Source: Candidatus Bathyarchaeota archaeon
GTDB taxonomy: Archaea > Thermoproteota > Bathyarchaeia > Bathyarchaeales > Bathycorpusculaceae
Direction: 5' to 3'
NCBI GenBank assembly: GCA_026014615.1
Contig: JAOZHZ010000019.1
Coordinates: 124,001 to 188,000, forward strand
Length of the DNA: 64,000 nucleotides
Positions 42,473-54,700 of this stretch are shown piece by piece (the stretch's first letter is position 1; each line of letters begins with the position of its first letter). The notes beneath the pieces are model-generated. The model was not told where the DNA came from. It ran no database searches and worked only from the letters and a program-made list of their open reading frames with translations. The position numbers and the translations under genes are program-made.

Positions 42473-43543
42473 ATGCGCTTTGACATCTTGATGCCAACGA
42501 TACTTTTCCTTGTAACGCTTGTAGCTATGACTCTGGGGCGCAGAGCCGAATCCAAGCTTAAAGCAACTGTTGAAGACCGTGAATTCAAAAACCGCGATGT
42601 CGCCTTGATGGCGGCGATGATTGCAGTGGCTATTTCCATTGTGATGTTCATCCCAAGTTTAGCGCTTATCGCCCTCTTCATGTTCAGCTATTCTTCACTG
42701 CTGTTTACGGTTTCATATGCGTTTTCAGACCTCAAACCGCATTTAACCACGTTTTACTGTGTTGGCTTTATAGTCGTCGGCTTACTGGCTATAGCTGCAG
42801 CTTTTCTCGGTGTGGTGCCAGTGGACTTGCAGTTCTACGCAATACTTGCATTTGCCAGTTTTGCGGTGCTTGCGTTTTTTGCTTTAGCTTGTGCCCGACT
42901 GACACCTGAAACAAAGCAGAAGTGGTATCTGGCTGGGTTAGCGCCTGCCTTGTTTGTGTTGCTTTTTGCGTTTTTCAGCTCTACTTTTGTGTGGTTCCCG
43001 TATCTGTTGGATGTTTATGGCATAATTTTTGCTATGCTTATCGTGATTTACCTCAATAGTCTATTCACGTGGAAAACTACGTTTATCTTCGCAGCCGCCC
43101 TCACAGTTATGGATATGATTCTTGTCTGGGTCACCCAAACCATGGTTGTAGCGGCAGAACACATTTCTGGGCTGGGGCTGCCAGTTCTTGTGGCTTTCCC
43201 AACTATCCCTTTCATTACAACCCAAGAAGGAATCCTTCTGCTGCGACTGGGATTGGGCGACTTCTTCTTTGCAGGCATACTTTCCTCGCAAACAATGAAA
43301 AAATATGGTAGAAAAACCGCCATAATCTCAATTCTGACCATGAGCATATCGTTTGGAATCTTTGAGCTCATTTTGCTGAACCCAGAGTTGACTGCGGCGC
43401 TTCCAGTTCCCGCGCTGCCTGCAACTTTGCCGATTTTGCTGGGCTGGTTGCCCGTGGTTCTGGTGAAGATGGTTGCAGAACGGGGACAGAAACCAAAAGA
43501 ACCAAAAGCGGAAATTATCCCGCCCCCAGAAACGCAACAGTAA
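42473..43543 (+). CDS. Presenilin/signal-peptide-peptidase-type intramembrane aspartyl protease
   Basis: About 356 aa, nine hydrophobic segments. The catalytic pair is VMD (D214, in ALTVMDMILVWVTQT) and GLGD (D263, in LRLGLGDFFFAGIL); the PAL motif appears as VPALP (312-316). Order and spacing match archaeal presenilin homologues of the A22/DUF1119 family, including EHISGLGLPVLVAFP after the first Asp. These cut single-pass membrane proteins inside the bilayer. A Lys/Pro-rich cytosolic tail follows the last helix. Confidence 0.8.
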   Translation: MRFDILMPTILFLVTLVAMTLGRRAESKLKATVEDREFKNRDVALMAAMIAVAISIVMFIPSLALIALFMFSYSSLLFTVSYAFSDLKPHLTTFYCVGFIVVGLLAIAAAFLGVVPVDLQFYAILAFASFAVLAFFALACARLTPETKQKWYLAGLAPALFVLLFAFFSSTFVWFPYLLDVYGIIFAMLIVIYLNSLFTWKTTFIFAAALTVMDMILVWVTQTMVVAAEHISGLGLPVLVAFPTIPFITTQEGILLLRLGLGDFFFAGILSSQTMKKYGRKTAIISILTMSISFGIFELILLNPELTAALPVPALPATLPILLGWLPVVLVKMVAERGQKPKEPKAEIIPPPETQQ

Positions 43544-43547
43544 TCTC

Positions 43548-43652
43548 TTATTTTTTTTAAAAAAAAATCTTTATATTAATAAAGAAGGTTCTGTGCAATA
43601 AAAAATAAAATAAAGTGATTAATAAAAAATTAAAAAATGAAAAGGTTGGCGT
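43548..43652. terminator. AT-rich bidirectional termination zone
   Basis: Eight Ts followed by nine As (43551-43567) form a palindrome between the convergent presenilin and L12 genes; further poly-A/poly-T runs fill the gap. Either strand presents a T-run. Confidence 0.55.
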
Positions 43653-43967
43653 TTAACCGAATAGAGCGCCTAATCCTTCGAGAGCTGCTTCTTCCTTGGC
43701 TTTGTCGTCTTCAACTTTCTTCTTCTTGTCTTCTGCTGGAGCTGCTGGTTTCTCTTCTGCTGGTGCAGCTGCTGGAGCTGCCGCCATCATGGTTGGAGCG
43801 GCTTTAATTGCTTCGTCGATGTTGACTTCGCTGAGGGAAGCAACAAGAGCCTTAACTTGAACTGCGTCAACGGTGACGCCTGCTGCGTTAAGGACTGAAG
43901 TAACGGTTTCTTCGTTAATTTCTTTACCTGCCTTGTGAAGGAGCATTGCTGCGTATATGTTTTCCAT
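43653..43967 (-). CDS. rpl12: Large ribosomal subunit protein L12 (P1)
   Basis: 104 aa: [40 protein letters not shown], then an Ala/Glu/Lys hinge and the conserved GLGALFG C-terminus. Archaeal stalk protein that recruits translational GTPases. Usually follows L10; here ~8.5 kb away on the other strand. Confidence 0.95.
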   Translation of the reverse strand: MENIYAAMLLHKAGKEINEETVTSVLNAAGVTVDAVQVKALVASLSEVNIDEAIKAAPTMMAAAPAAAPAEEKPAAPAEDKKKKVEDDKAKEEAALEGLGALFG

Positions 43968-44588
43968 ATCTTTTCACCTCTCTATTCGGGTATTTTAACC
44001 TTTTTCAGTTCACACCAACCAGTTTTCCACTTAAGAGGAGACAAGGGTTGTGCTTTACTGTGAATCGGATGGGCTATTGCCGTTAGGGAAAAGACCTATT
44101 CACTTAAGAACCTTTCGACCCAACCTCAAAAATGCGCAAGTCCCATAAACACTGTTCTTTGCAAAAGAAAAACCGCGTGCACCTCTCTAACTGCCCTTCG
44201 CTTTGAGTCATGAAGAAAACGTGAAAGAAGGGGGTTAAAGGGGTTAGTCCACACTGGGGTGATTTTCCAGCTGCCTATAACCCCTTCATGATGTATGTTC
44301 ACTGTAACTTTCTGCATTTGCGTTGAAGGTAATGAAAACTGGCTGTTCTCTTTTCAGGCATACCCTATCATTCCCTGCGGGTTTTATCGGCTTTTTGCAT
44401 ATAAGAGTTAGGTTGAAAATCCCGTTCTGGAAGATACGGTTCCTGTTGGACTCGCGCGCCGTATGATTGAGCTGATTGTTGTCTAAAAGAGGAAAAAATG
44501 AAGTTAACCCTAACTGATTAGGCAATTTTATCAGAAAAACCTATAGGTACAAACGCGAAAGTAAAGTCAAAACTGGTTGTTGTGTGAC
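43968..44588. other. 620-bp non-coding gap with an inverted repeat
   Basis: No credible frame. AAGGGGTTA (44238-44246) and TAACCCCTT (44278-44286) pair perfectly around a 31-nt loop. The left part is the leader or promoter zone of L12 (read leftwards), the right part of the Ca2+ ATPase. A second GGGGTTA-like block (44231-44237) partly overlaps. Confidence 0.5.
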
Positions 44589-47342
<2,754 letters not shown>

Positions 47343-47417
47343 CCCGTTTAGAAAGGGTTATATGGGAAAACGCTGAACAAACGTCAAAAACATTACAAAC
47401 TGATGCGACGTGAAAAA

Positions 47418-47999
47418 ATGAGTGAAAAACTGACTAAACTGGCAAATCCTGCACCTCTTGGGCTGCTGGGTTTCGGCGTAACCACTGTCCTGCTGAACCT
47501 GCACAACGCTGGCTTATTCCCGCTGGACACGATGATACTGGCGATGGGCATAGCTTACGGTGGCTTAGCACAAGTCATCGTGGGCATAATGGAGTTCCGA
47601 AAAGGCAACACCTTCGGCACCGTGGCATTTACCTCCTACGGTTTGTTCTGGTGGAGCCTAGTCGCCCTCCTGCTTCTGCCAAAAGTCACCTTCTTAACGG
47701 GACTTAACCAGCCAACCGAAACCGCCATGGCAGCATACTTCTTCATGTGGGGACTGTTCACCTTAGCAATGTTCTTTGGAACGCTGAAAACAAACCGTGC
47801 ACTACAGTTCGTGTTTGCAAGCTTAGCTCTACTGTTCTTCATGCTGATGGCAAGGGATTTAACTGGAAACGCAATGTTGGCTACAATAACTGGCATCGAA
47901 GGCGTCATCTGCGGTTCAAGCGCCGTCTACTTAGCAATTGCAGAAGTGCTAAACGAAGCGCATAACAGAACTGTTCTGCCAATTTGCCCCGTAAAGTAA
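47418..47999 (+). CDS. GPR1/FUN34/YaaH-family acetate/succinate transporter
   Basis: About 193 aa with six TM helices. [20 protein letters not shown] contains the family motif [24 protein letters not shown] and [16 protein letters not shown] follow. Moves acetate or other monocarboxylates. ATG 47418 fits; an in-frame ATG at 47403 adds five residues. It trails the ATPase by ~75 bp. Confidence 0.88.
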   Translation: MSEKLTKLANPAPLGLLGFGVTTVLLNLHNAGLFPLDTMILAMGIAYGGLAQVIVGIMEFRKGNTFGTVAFTSYGLFWWSLVALLLLPKVTFLTGLNQPTETAMAAYFFMWGLFTLAMFFGTLKTNRALQFVFASLALLFFMLMARDLTGNAMLATITGIEGVICGSSAVYLAIAEVLNEAHNRTVLPICPVK

Positions 48000-48148
48000 G
48001 CAGTCATCTGCCGCTTCACTTTTTCTTTTTTCCAAACCCACCGATACCTAACTCATAAACGCAGAGTATCCAACAACAGCACTCTTTCCTCTTGAGCTGT
48101 ATGAAAAAAGGGACAACGTTAAATTCCCGCAAACTTATGCTTTAAGTT

Positions 48149-48565
48149 ATGAAAAAAGTAGCCTTCATTTCGGGGCCAATCCACGGCATGGAGACCCAGC
48201 AGGAATACCGCGAAATCATCAGCGAAATTTGCAACCGTTTAGGTTTTGAAGTTATTGACCCGTGGCGTCGCGAAAAAGTTCTCTACAATCGGGAGGCGCC
48301 TTGCTGGTGGGATAAGGTTCCCGCGGAGGGCTTTGTGCAGAGGGATTTGGAAGACGCTGACCGCTGTGACTTGATGATTGTGTATTTGCCTAAGCTTTCA
48401 GCGGGGGCATGCATGGAGTTGTTTTATGCGAGGCGGAAAGGCAAAAAAGTTGTCGTGGTTTCGGACCTCTGTTTGAGCCCTTGGATTGTCGTACACTCAG
48501 ATGCGGTGCTGAAGGGATTTGGCGAGCTTGAAGCTGCCCTTAAACAGTTGATGCCTCACCTTTAA
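48149..48565 (+). CDS. Nucleoside 2-deoxyribosyltransferase-like (DUF4406-type) protein
   Basis: 138 aa. MKKVAFISGPIHGM, FVQRDLEDADRCDLMIVYLP and LSAGACMELFYARRKGKKVV follow the NDT/DUF4406 fold: Asp-Leu-Met-Ile strand then a GTxxE-like catalytic Glu (here AGACMELF). Members cleave N-glycosidic bonds of nucleosides or nucleotides; the substrate is not known. Confidence 0.75.
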   Translation: MKKVAFISGPIHGMETQQEYREIISEICNRLGFEVIDPWRREKVLYNREAPCWWDKVPAEGFVQRDLEDADRCDLMIVYLPKLSAGACMELFYARRKGKKVVVVSDLCLSPWIVVHSDAVLKGFGELEAALKQLMPHL

Positions 48566-48670
48566 CGCCTATTTCTTCTGTATGGTCGCATGTGAGTTCT
48601 CCTGTTTTGTAGCAAAATTTAAAAATTTAAACGGCGAATATACTATAGTAGGCTTTTAAGAGGCTTTTTA

Positions 48671-49828
48671 TTGGAAAAAAACGCGGCTACTTTTGGTTCT
48701 ATCCGTTTTTTGCAGAAAAACAGCATAATCGATTCAGAAGGTATCCTTAACGTAGCTAAACAAGTCCTCGCCGAAAAAGAAAAAGAAAACGCTCAGCAAA
48801 TCCAAGAAGAAATCGAACGGACAAAAAGTCGACATTTTTTCTATAAGCTCGAAAACAGGGCGCCAAGGTTTCTCGTGAAGAGGGTGCAGCCTTTTTTCAG
48901 TTCGCCCGAAAAAGTGCTGGACTTGGTGGATTTTAACTACAACAAGATGATTTGCCTAAACTTTCTTAATTACTGTTTGGAAAACGCCAAGCAGCTTCGT
49001 TTTGACCTTGACTTGTTTGAAGCCGAAGCCGATAAGCAACTGCTGCTTGAGTACATATGGAATAATATTTATGTTGCAGTATCCAGCAATTATCCCCCAA
49101 AAAACCCCGTCAACAAGGAATACCGCCAAAAATACGACAGTTTCCGCAAAAACATCCACAAAAAAGGCGATGCCTACATCCTCACAGCAGGGAATCAGAC
49201 GTATGCTCTTCCACTTCATCATTTTGAAGAGGTAGTTTTTTTCCACAAATACGGCACAGGGGAACTGCCCGTTGAGGTTAAAGATACCTTAGCCGACACA
49301 GACTTCATCGATGCGGGGGCATTCATCGGCGACACCGCCTTAATTCTCAACGAACTAAATCCCCACAGAATTTACTCCTTTGAACCCTGCGCTGAACAAC
49401 TCGCCCTTTTAGAAAAAACGCTCAAGATGAATAAACTGACAAACGTGGTTCCTGTGCGTTCAGCGCTCGGCAACCAAAAATGCAGCTCGAAACTGTTCTT
49501 GTTGGAGACTGCTTCTTTTCTCACTAACGACGGCGAAGGCGGCGAGGAGGTGCCTGTGACCACCATTGATTCCTTCAGGGAACAAAACGGGTTGGACGTT
49601 GGGCTGATAAAGATGGACATTGAAGGGTCAGAGTTTAAAGCCGTACAAGGCGCTGAAAAAACAATAAAAACGGACAAGCCTGTCCTGATTATTTCCCTTT
49701 ACCACACGGGTAGGGACTTTTTTGAGGTACCTCCGCTACTTAAGAAGTGGGTGCCCTCTTACCATTTCAGGTTTTTAAGTTTACATAAAGGAGTTCCGAT
49801 ACTGGAGAGAGTTCTGCTTGCCTACTGA
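48671..49828 (+). CDS. FkbM-family methyltransferase
   Basis: 385 aa. An unrecognised ~200-residue N-terminal region rich in Lys/Glu precedes a SAM-binding domain: DFIDAGAFIGDTALILNELN (motif I), YSFEPCAEQLALLEKTLKMN, VTTIDSFREQNGLDVGLIKM and DIEGSEFKAVQGAEKTI (FkbM signature). FkbM enzymes O-methylate sugars and other small molecules, so glycan modification is plausible. The start is TTG 48671. Confidence 0.82.
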   Translation: MEKNAATFGSIRFLQKNSIIDSEGILNVAKQVLAEKEKENAQQIQEEIERTKSRHFFYKLENRAPRFLVKRVQPFFSSPEKVLDLVDFNYNKMICLNFLNYCLENAKQLRFDLDLFEAEADKQLLLEYIWNNIYVAVSSNYPPKNPVNKEYRQKYDSFRKNIHKKGDAYILTAGNQTYALPLHHFEEVVFFHKYGTGELPVEVKDTLADTDFIDAGAFIGDTALILNELNPHRIYSFEPCAEQLALLEKTLKMNKLTNVVPVRSALGNQKCSSKLFLLETASFLTNDGEGGEEVPVTTIDSFREQNGLDVGLIKMDIEGSEFKAVQGAEKTIKTDKPVLIISLYHTGRDFFEVPPLLKKWVPSYHFRFLSLHKGVPILERVLLAY

Positions 49829-49902
49829 CGCAACTAGAAAACTTGTTTATGGCAATCTTTATCTGTTCAATTCTTCAGAGGATTTAATGAGCGTGTTTAA
49901 TT

Positions 49903-50127
49903 TTGGAGGAAACAACTCATCGAGTTATTAGAAAAAATTTTGACACTGAAATGCGAATTGAAGGCAAACAGTTGCCCCTAAACCACATGATGCAGGAAAC
50001 CCTCGGCAACATCATCACGGCGTTCTCTAAAACCCTCAAAGGCACAGACGGCACGCCTGAATTTGTGGAGGTCAAAATCCGAAAGCGCCATCACCCCGTA
50101 GACGTTGACGCCCATACATATCCATAA
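49903..50127 (+). CDS. Small hypothetical protein, 74 aa
   Basis: MRIEGKQLPLNHMMQETLGN is followed by IITAFSKTLKGTDGTPEFVE and VEVKIRKRHHPVDVDAHTYP. A conserved-looking, mixed alpha/beta fold. The start is TTG 49903 or ATG 49951. No family recognised; a purine-rich stretch (GGAGG) precedes TTG 49903. Confidence 0.55.
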   Translation: MEETTHRVIRKNFDTEMRIEGKQLPLNHMMQETLGNIITAFSKTLKGTDGTPEFVEVKIRKRHHPVDVDAHTYP

Positions 50128-50285
50128 CCAAAAACGTACCTAACGTTCCCAACGGGTAATTCGTGTCTGGGAATAATTTTTCCTAATCTTTAACCGCGTT
50201 TAGACTAAACCTGTTTTGGGAGAAGTGAACCGCCTTTTTTCACATACACCAAAAATCCTCGTCTACCTACATAAAAGAAACTGAA

Positions 50286-51380
50286 ATGGCTTTCGAAAAG
50301 CCTCTGGATGAAAAAAATCCAATGTACGTCGAGAACCTCAGCGATAAGAAGGAATGGGAAGAGTTTATGGAGACCTGCCCAAACGCCACTTTTTACCACA
50401 CTCCCCAATGGCGGCAGGTGCTGGAACACACGTTTACGCGTCCGCTTTACTTGGCAGTCCGAAACAAAAACGGCAAACTCGTCGCTGTTTGCCCCGGGTT
50501 TATTCTGGAATCAGGGATTGTAAAAATGTACCATTCAACGCCTTTTTCAGACTATTCTGGTCCCGTAATCGCTAACGACTGTTATGCTTCTGCCGCTCAG
50601 GCTTTGCTTAGCCATCTTCAAAACTACTGCGTCCGCGAAGGCATAGCGTATGCGAAAACCTGTTTGATGGAAAACGATTCCAAACGTATCTGGCAATACG
50701 CAACTAAATACGTAGACCCGAACGTGGGTGTCGTGGAAATTGATCTCAACGAGTGCTCTTCGGCTTTCATCTGGAATAGCGTGTTTTCTGCGCGCATGCG
50801 AAGAGACCTTAGACAGGTGGAAAAAAAGGGGTTCCAAGTTAGGCAAGCAACAACTAAATCCGACTTCAACGCCTTCTACCGTTTGTACGCGTTGAACATG
50901 CAGAGTATTGGTGGTGCTCCTTTTCCGTACGCGTTTATGGAGAACATGTGGCGGCTGCTTTATCCCGTAAACATGCGGATTTGGCTTATCGGGAAGGAGA
51001 AGCCAGTGGCTGGACCCGCGGTTTTCAAATACGGAAGGGGAACCTACGGCGCTTATGTGGGACTGGACCGAGCAGGTTCTGGTCGCTTCGCGGTTGTTCC
51101 TTACCTGATGTATCATGAACTCAAGAAGGCAGAAGAGGAAGGCTACAAGCTTGTTTCTTTAGGCTCAACACCCCGAGACCCCAACGGGGCGCATTATCTG
51201 CAGAAAATAAGGCTGGGCGGTTCATACCGTAACCAGATAACAACGTGGCTTCCCTTCAACAGCACAGGACACATGCTAGTTCTGGGCAGAAACCGCGCGG
51301 TTACCGCTTGGAAGAACATACGGAAATATCTGCCGCAGGACATCAACCAAGCACTGGAAAAGAGACTCGCAATATTTTAG
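50286..51380 (+). CDS. FemAB/GNAT-type acyltransferase
   Basis: 364 aa with two GNAT-like halves: MYVENLSDKKEWEEFMETCP, FYHTPQWRQVLEHTFTRP, then ARMRRDLRQVEKKGFQVRQA, FPYAFMENMWRLLYPVNMRI and GPAVFKYGRGTYGAYVGLDR plus the LQKIRLGGSY end. FemAB proteins in bacteria use aminoacyl-tRNA to build cell-wall bridges; archaeal relatives probably acylate other glycans or lipids. No wall target is visible in this window. Confidence 0.78.
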   Translation: MAFEKPLDEKNPMYVENLSDKKEWEEFMETCPNATFYHTPQWRQVLEHTFTRPLYLAVRNKNGKLVAVCPGFILESGIVKMYHSTPFSDYSGPVIANDCYASAAQALLSHLQNYCVREGIAYAKTCLMENDSKRIWQYATKYVDPNVGVVEIDLNECSSAFIWNSVFSARMRRDLRQVEKKGFQVRQATTKSDFNAFYRLYALNMQSIGGAPFPYAFMENMWRLLYPVNMRIWLIGKEKPVAGPAVFKYGRGTYGAYVGLDRAGSGRFAVVPYLMYHELKKAEEEGYKLVSLGSTPRDPNGAHYLQKIRLGGSYRNQITTWLPFNSTGHMLVLGRNRAVTAWKNIRKYLPQDINQALEKRLAIF

Positions 51381-51459
51381 GAACGATTGTTGAGAGCCGT
51401 AACCTTGGGCGTGTAAAAAACTCTTAACGGCTGACGCTTCCAGTAAAAAGCGATGCATT

Positions 51460-51861
51460 ATGCTCAGTGGCATCTACGCACTAATCGTCCGCCTAACCGA
51501 AGACACCGTAGTCAACGGTGGCGCCAAAGGTAAGCTTTCCTTCATTAAAGGCACGTACGTTTATGTTGGCTCCGCCCAAACTAACCTTGAACAGCGGGTA
51601 AAGCGGCACCTGCTAAAAGACAAGCGGCTCTTTTGGCACATAGATTACCTGCTGGACAGCCCTGCCGCAAACGTCGTGGAAGTGCTCTACCTGCAGGGCG
51701 ATAAGGCAGTGGAATGCGCAGTTGCCCAAGAAATCAGCAAACAAGGTGACCCAATAGACGGTTTCGGATGCTCCGACTGCAACTGCAAAAGCCATCTTTT
51801 CCGCGTTGTTACCTGCTCTTTTTTGAGAGAGCGGATGGAGCCGTTAGATTTGAAGCCTTAA
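51460..51861 (+). CDS. GIY-YIG-like DUF123 protein
   Basis: 133 aa. MLSGIYALIVRLTEDTVVNG, YVYVGSAQTNLEQRVKRHLL and the Cys-rich end GFGCSDCNCKSHLFRVVTC. DUF123 contains the GIY-YIG core (YVYVG) of endonuclease-like domains and a CxxCxC zinc site. Nuclease activity is unproven in archaeal members. Confidence 0.8.
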   Translation: MLSGIYALIVRLTEDTVVNGGAKGKLSFIKGTYVYVGSAQTNLEQRVKRHLLKDKRLFWHIDYLLDSPAANVVEVLYLQGDKAVECAVAQEISKQGDPIDGFGCSDCNCKSHLFRVVTCSFLRERMEPLDLKP

Positions 51862-51862
51862 G

Positions 51863-53579
51863 TTAGTCTTTGAGGGTTTTTTTGAATTCTTCCAGTTTTC
51901 TAGTATTTACAATATCTTTGGCGGTTGCCCAGCCTCTTCTAGCTTGCGCTATACCCAACTCCAAGTAGTGCAGATGAGCGATGCTGTGGGCGTCGCTGCT
52001 TATTCCAAGCTTGACGCCCGCCTGAACTGCTTTTCTTATGTGTTCATCGTGCAGGTCTAGTCGTTCAGGGTACGAGTCGATGTCCAGAATTGTCCCGCTT
52101 TCCTTTGCCGCTTCCATGAGTCTGTCCATGTCGAGTTGAATGGCGTCTCTTTTATGCAACTCTCTTGTTGTGGGGTGCAGCAGGATGTCGATGTTTGAGT
52201 TCTCAACAGCTTTCAAGACTCTTTTCGTCATCTCTTCCTTGTCTAAGTCAAAATACGAGTGTACCGCAGCACAGCCAACATCCAACTCCTCTAACGCATC
52301 ATCGGAAATATCCACGGAGCCGTCTTTGAGTATGTTCAACTCGACTCCCTGTAGCACCGTGATGCCCTCAAGCTGCCCATTAACTTGGTCGATTTCTTTG
52401 CGTTGCTTGCGCAACCCTTCCTCGTCTAACCCGCCCGTCATTGCAAGCGCCTTAGAGTGGTCCGTAATCACAATGTACTCCAACCCGCTTTCAAGGGAAT
52501 GCTCAGCCATCTCCCGAATCGAATTCGCGCCGTCCGTCCACTTCGAATGCACCTGCAAATCCCCCCCTCAAATCCCCGTAACCGATTAGGTTTTGCAACT
52601 GGTTTTTCTGTGCAGCCTCAATTTCACCCGTGTTTTCTCTAAGTTCAGGGGGAATCCACTGCAGCCCCAACTTCTCATAAACTTCTTTCTCACTTTCTCC
52701 TGCAATCTGCTTTTCTTCTTCGAAAATGCCGTATTCGCTCAATTTCCAGTTTTTGCTTATGGCAATTTTCCGCAGAGCGATGTTGTGGTCTTTGTTTCCT
52801 GTGAAGTATTGCAGGGCAGAGCCGAAGCTTTTCTGGGGCAAGATGCGGATGTCCGCGTTTATGCCTGTGTTCAGCTTCACAGACGATTTCGTGGTGCCTT
52901 TACCGATGACTTGCACGACTTCTGGCATGGAAACAAAAAAATCCGCCACCTTCACGGGGTCATCTGAAACGACCAAAAAGTCCGCGTCACCGATTGTTTC
53001 CTTCATGCGCCGAACCGAACCCGACGGCATAACAGTCTTCACTTCAGACAAAGCCCGCAACCGTTCCTCAATGCTACGAATAAGAGGCAATGTGAAGCCA
53101 AGGAGGTATCTGCCGCGGCTTTTCCTCGCAAACTCTGTGCTTCGAAGCAGGTTCTGTTCGGTTTTCTCTTTGAAGTGGGGCAGCTTGCTGATTTGGTGGG
53201 TTTTGGCGGCTTTTTCCAAGTCGTCGATGTTTCGGATTTTGAGTTTTTCCCACAGAACCTTGATGGTTTGGGGTCCCAGACCTTCGATGCCTTGGAAACT
53301 GTCAAGGTCCACGGGAACCCTCTGGGTTAGCTCTTGGTAATATTGAAGCTTGTTCGTTTGAACGAGATCCTCTATTTTCTCGGCTATGCTTGCGCCTACG
53401 TTGGGGATTTTGGTTAAGGCTTTAACGCCTCCTTTCTGGTAGATGTTCTCAACGTCTTCTTCTAAGGCTTCAATGGATATGGCGGCTTTCTCGTATGCTC
53501 TGGGCTTGAATTGGACGTCGTCCATGTCCAGCAGGATGGAGATGTTTCTGAAAATTCGGGCAACTTCAAAATTTTTCAT
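51863..53579 (-). CDS. polX: PolX-type DNA polymerase with PHP exonuclease domain, one-base homopolymer frameshift
   Basis: ATG 53579 begins MKNFEVARIFRNISILLDMD. Order: HhH repeats (VKALTKIPNVGASIAEKIED), polymerase palm with metal residues in IGDADFLVVSDDP and NTGINADIRILPQ, then the PHP nuclease domain: LQVHSKWTDG, VITDHSKAL, GVELNILKDG, AVHSYF, LLHPTT, GISSDAHS. The polymerase frame and PHP frame differ by one base at a run of seven Cs (52561-52567); with six, the reading is GDLRGDLQVH. All PHP metal residues are present. Gap-filling repair polymerase and 3'-5' exonuclease. Confidence 0.88.
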
Positions 53580-54045
53580 AACCCTACCACATCCAACGCG
53601 TCTGGGATTTGGCGTAACACTCCTTATGTTCCCCACGAAGGAAAGTGCTCTACTCAAGTACATTTAGACGCTCTTACTAAACAAGGGCATTAGGGCGATT
53701 TTTCCACCAAAGCAAGCGGCAAAAAAGAGGCGCGAAGAATGCGGTGGGAGAAAAACTTATCGCTGCTTAAGTCGGAGCAAAGCCTTCAAAACTATGCTTT
53801 ACAAGCAGATTTCAATAGCAACAAAAAATGCCGCAAACACTACAAAACATAATGAAAAGGCAAATATTCTAAATAATAAAAAGTAACAAAAAATCATTAA
53901 TTTGTTTCTGCAAACAAATTTACATTAACAAAAAAACGCCTCTTCCAAGGCACCCGACACGCCACGTATATACCTACATGTCTATCCTATGTTAACAATA
54001 CATAAGTACCTGTTATGGTGAATCATTTATTTTGAGGATATTAAC
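53580..54045. other. Non-coding gap with a perfect hairpin upstream of cdvB
   Basis: AATTTGTTT (53899-53907), loop CTGC, AAACAAATT (53912-53920). Beyond it lie a TATA-like stretch and the ribosome-binding region TTTTGAGGATATT before ATG 54046. The hairpin could be a regulator site or a terminator of a short RNA. Confidence 0.5.
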
Positions 54046-54690
54046 ATGTCTGAACGATTTGCCAAAAAATGGGAAAATAAAAAGAAGGATGGAAGAACAT
54101 ACGGTGATGCGCTACGGGAAGCAACACCACTAAAGCCCCGCTTAGACGCCGCCGTAAAAAAAATTGATATGCAAATTAGCCGTCTAGATCAAACCAACGA
54201 TAGATTTACTCAAAAAGACAAGGCGCTTTTCGCTAAACTTGTAGACGCCTACACAAAACATGATCAATCTCGTGCCAACATGTACGCCAATGAACTTGCG
54301 GAAGTCCACAAAATGGCGAAACTCACCATGAACGCCCGGTTGGCATTAGACCAAGTTTCGTTGAGAATTAAGACTGTATCAGAATTTGGCGACATCGTAA
54401 CCACACTAGGTCCAGCCATCGGTGTCCTGCGCAGCGTTAATGTTGGAATGTGCAGCGTACTTCCTGAAGCAGAAAACGAACTTGGTAACATTGGCGACAT
54501 GCTTAGCGGCTTAATGTTTGAAGCAGGTTCAGGCTCGGGAACGTTTCTGAACTTCAACACCGTAAACGATGACGCATCTAAAATCCTCGCAGAAGCAGCT
54601 ACTGTTGCAGAGCAAAGAGTAAGCGCCAACTTCCCCGACCTACCCTCGGGAATGTCTACAGGCGCAACGGATGGACGGTCAAGAACCTAA
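54046..54690 (+). CDS. cdvB: CdvB/ESCRT-III-like cell-division protein
   Basis: 214 aa, mainly alpha-helical and charged. KPRLDAAVKKIDMQISRLDQ and ALFAKLVDAYTKHDQSRANM, then YANELAEVHKMAKLTMNARL form the ESCRT-III helical hairpin; GPAIGVLRSVNVGMCSVLPE and IGDMLSGLM give the archaeal Snf7/CdvB core. The C-terminal ~40 residues are Ser/Gly-rich with no visible winged-helix end or clear MIM2 motif, so it resembles a short CdvB paralogue. It would polymerise at membranes in division or vesiculation. CdvA and CdvC (Vps4) are not in the window. Confidence 0.82.
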   Translation: MSERFAKKWENKKKDGRTYGDALREATPLKPRLDAAVKKIDMQISRLDQTNDRFTQKDKALFAKLVDAYTKHDQSRANMYANELAEVHKMAKLTMNARLALDQVSLRIKTVSEFGDIVTTLGPAIGVLRSVNVGMCSVLPEAENELGNIGDMLSGLMFEAGSGSGTFLNFNTVNDDASKILAEAATVAEQRVSANFPDLPSGMSTGATDGRSRT

Positions 54691-54700
54691 ACCCATTCTT

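Noticed and set aside
48956-49246. 96-aa minus-strand frame opposite the FkbM gene
   Set aside because: Shadow of the methyltransferase N-terminal region.
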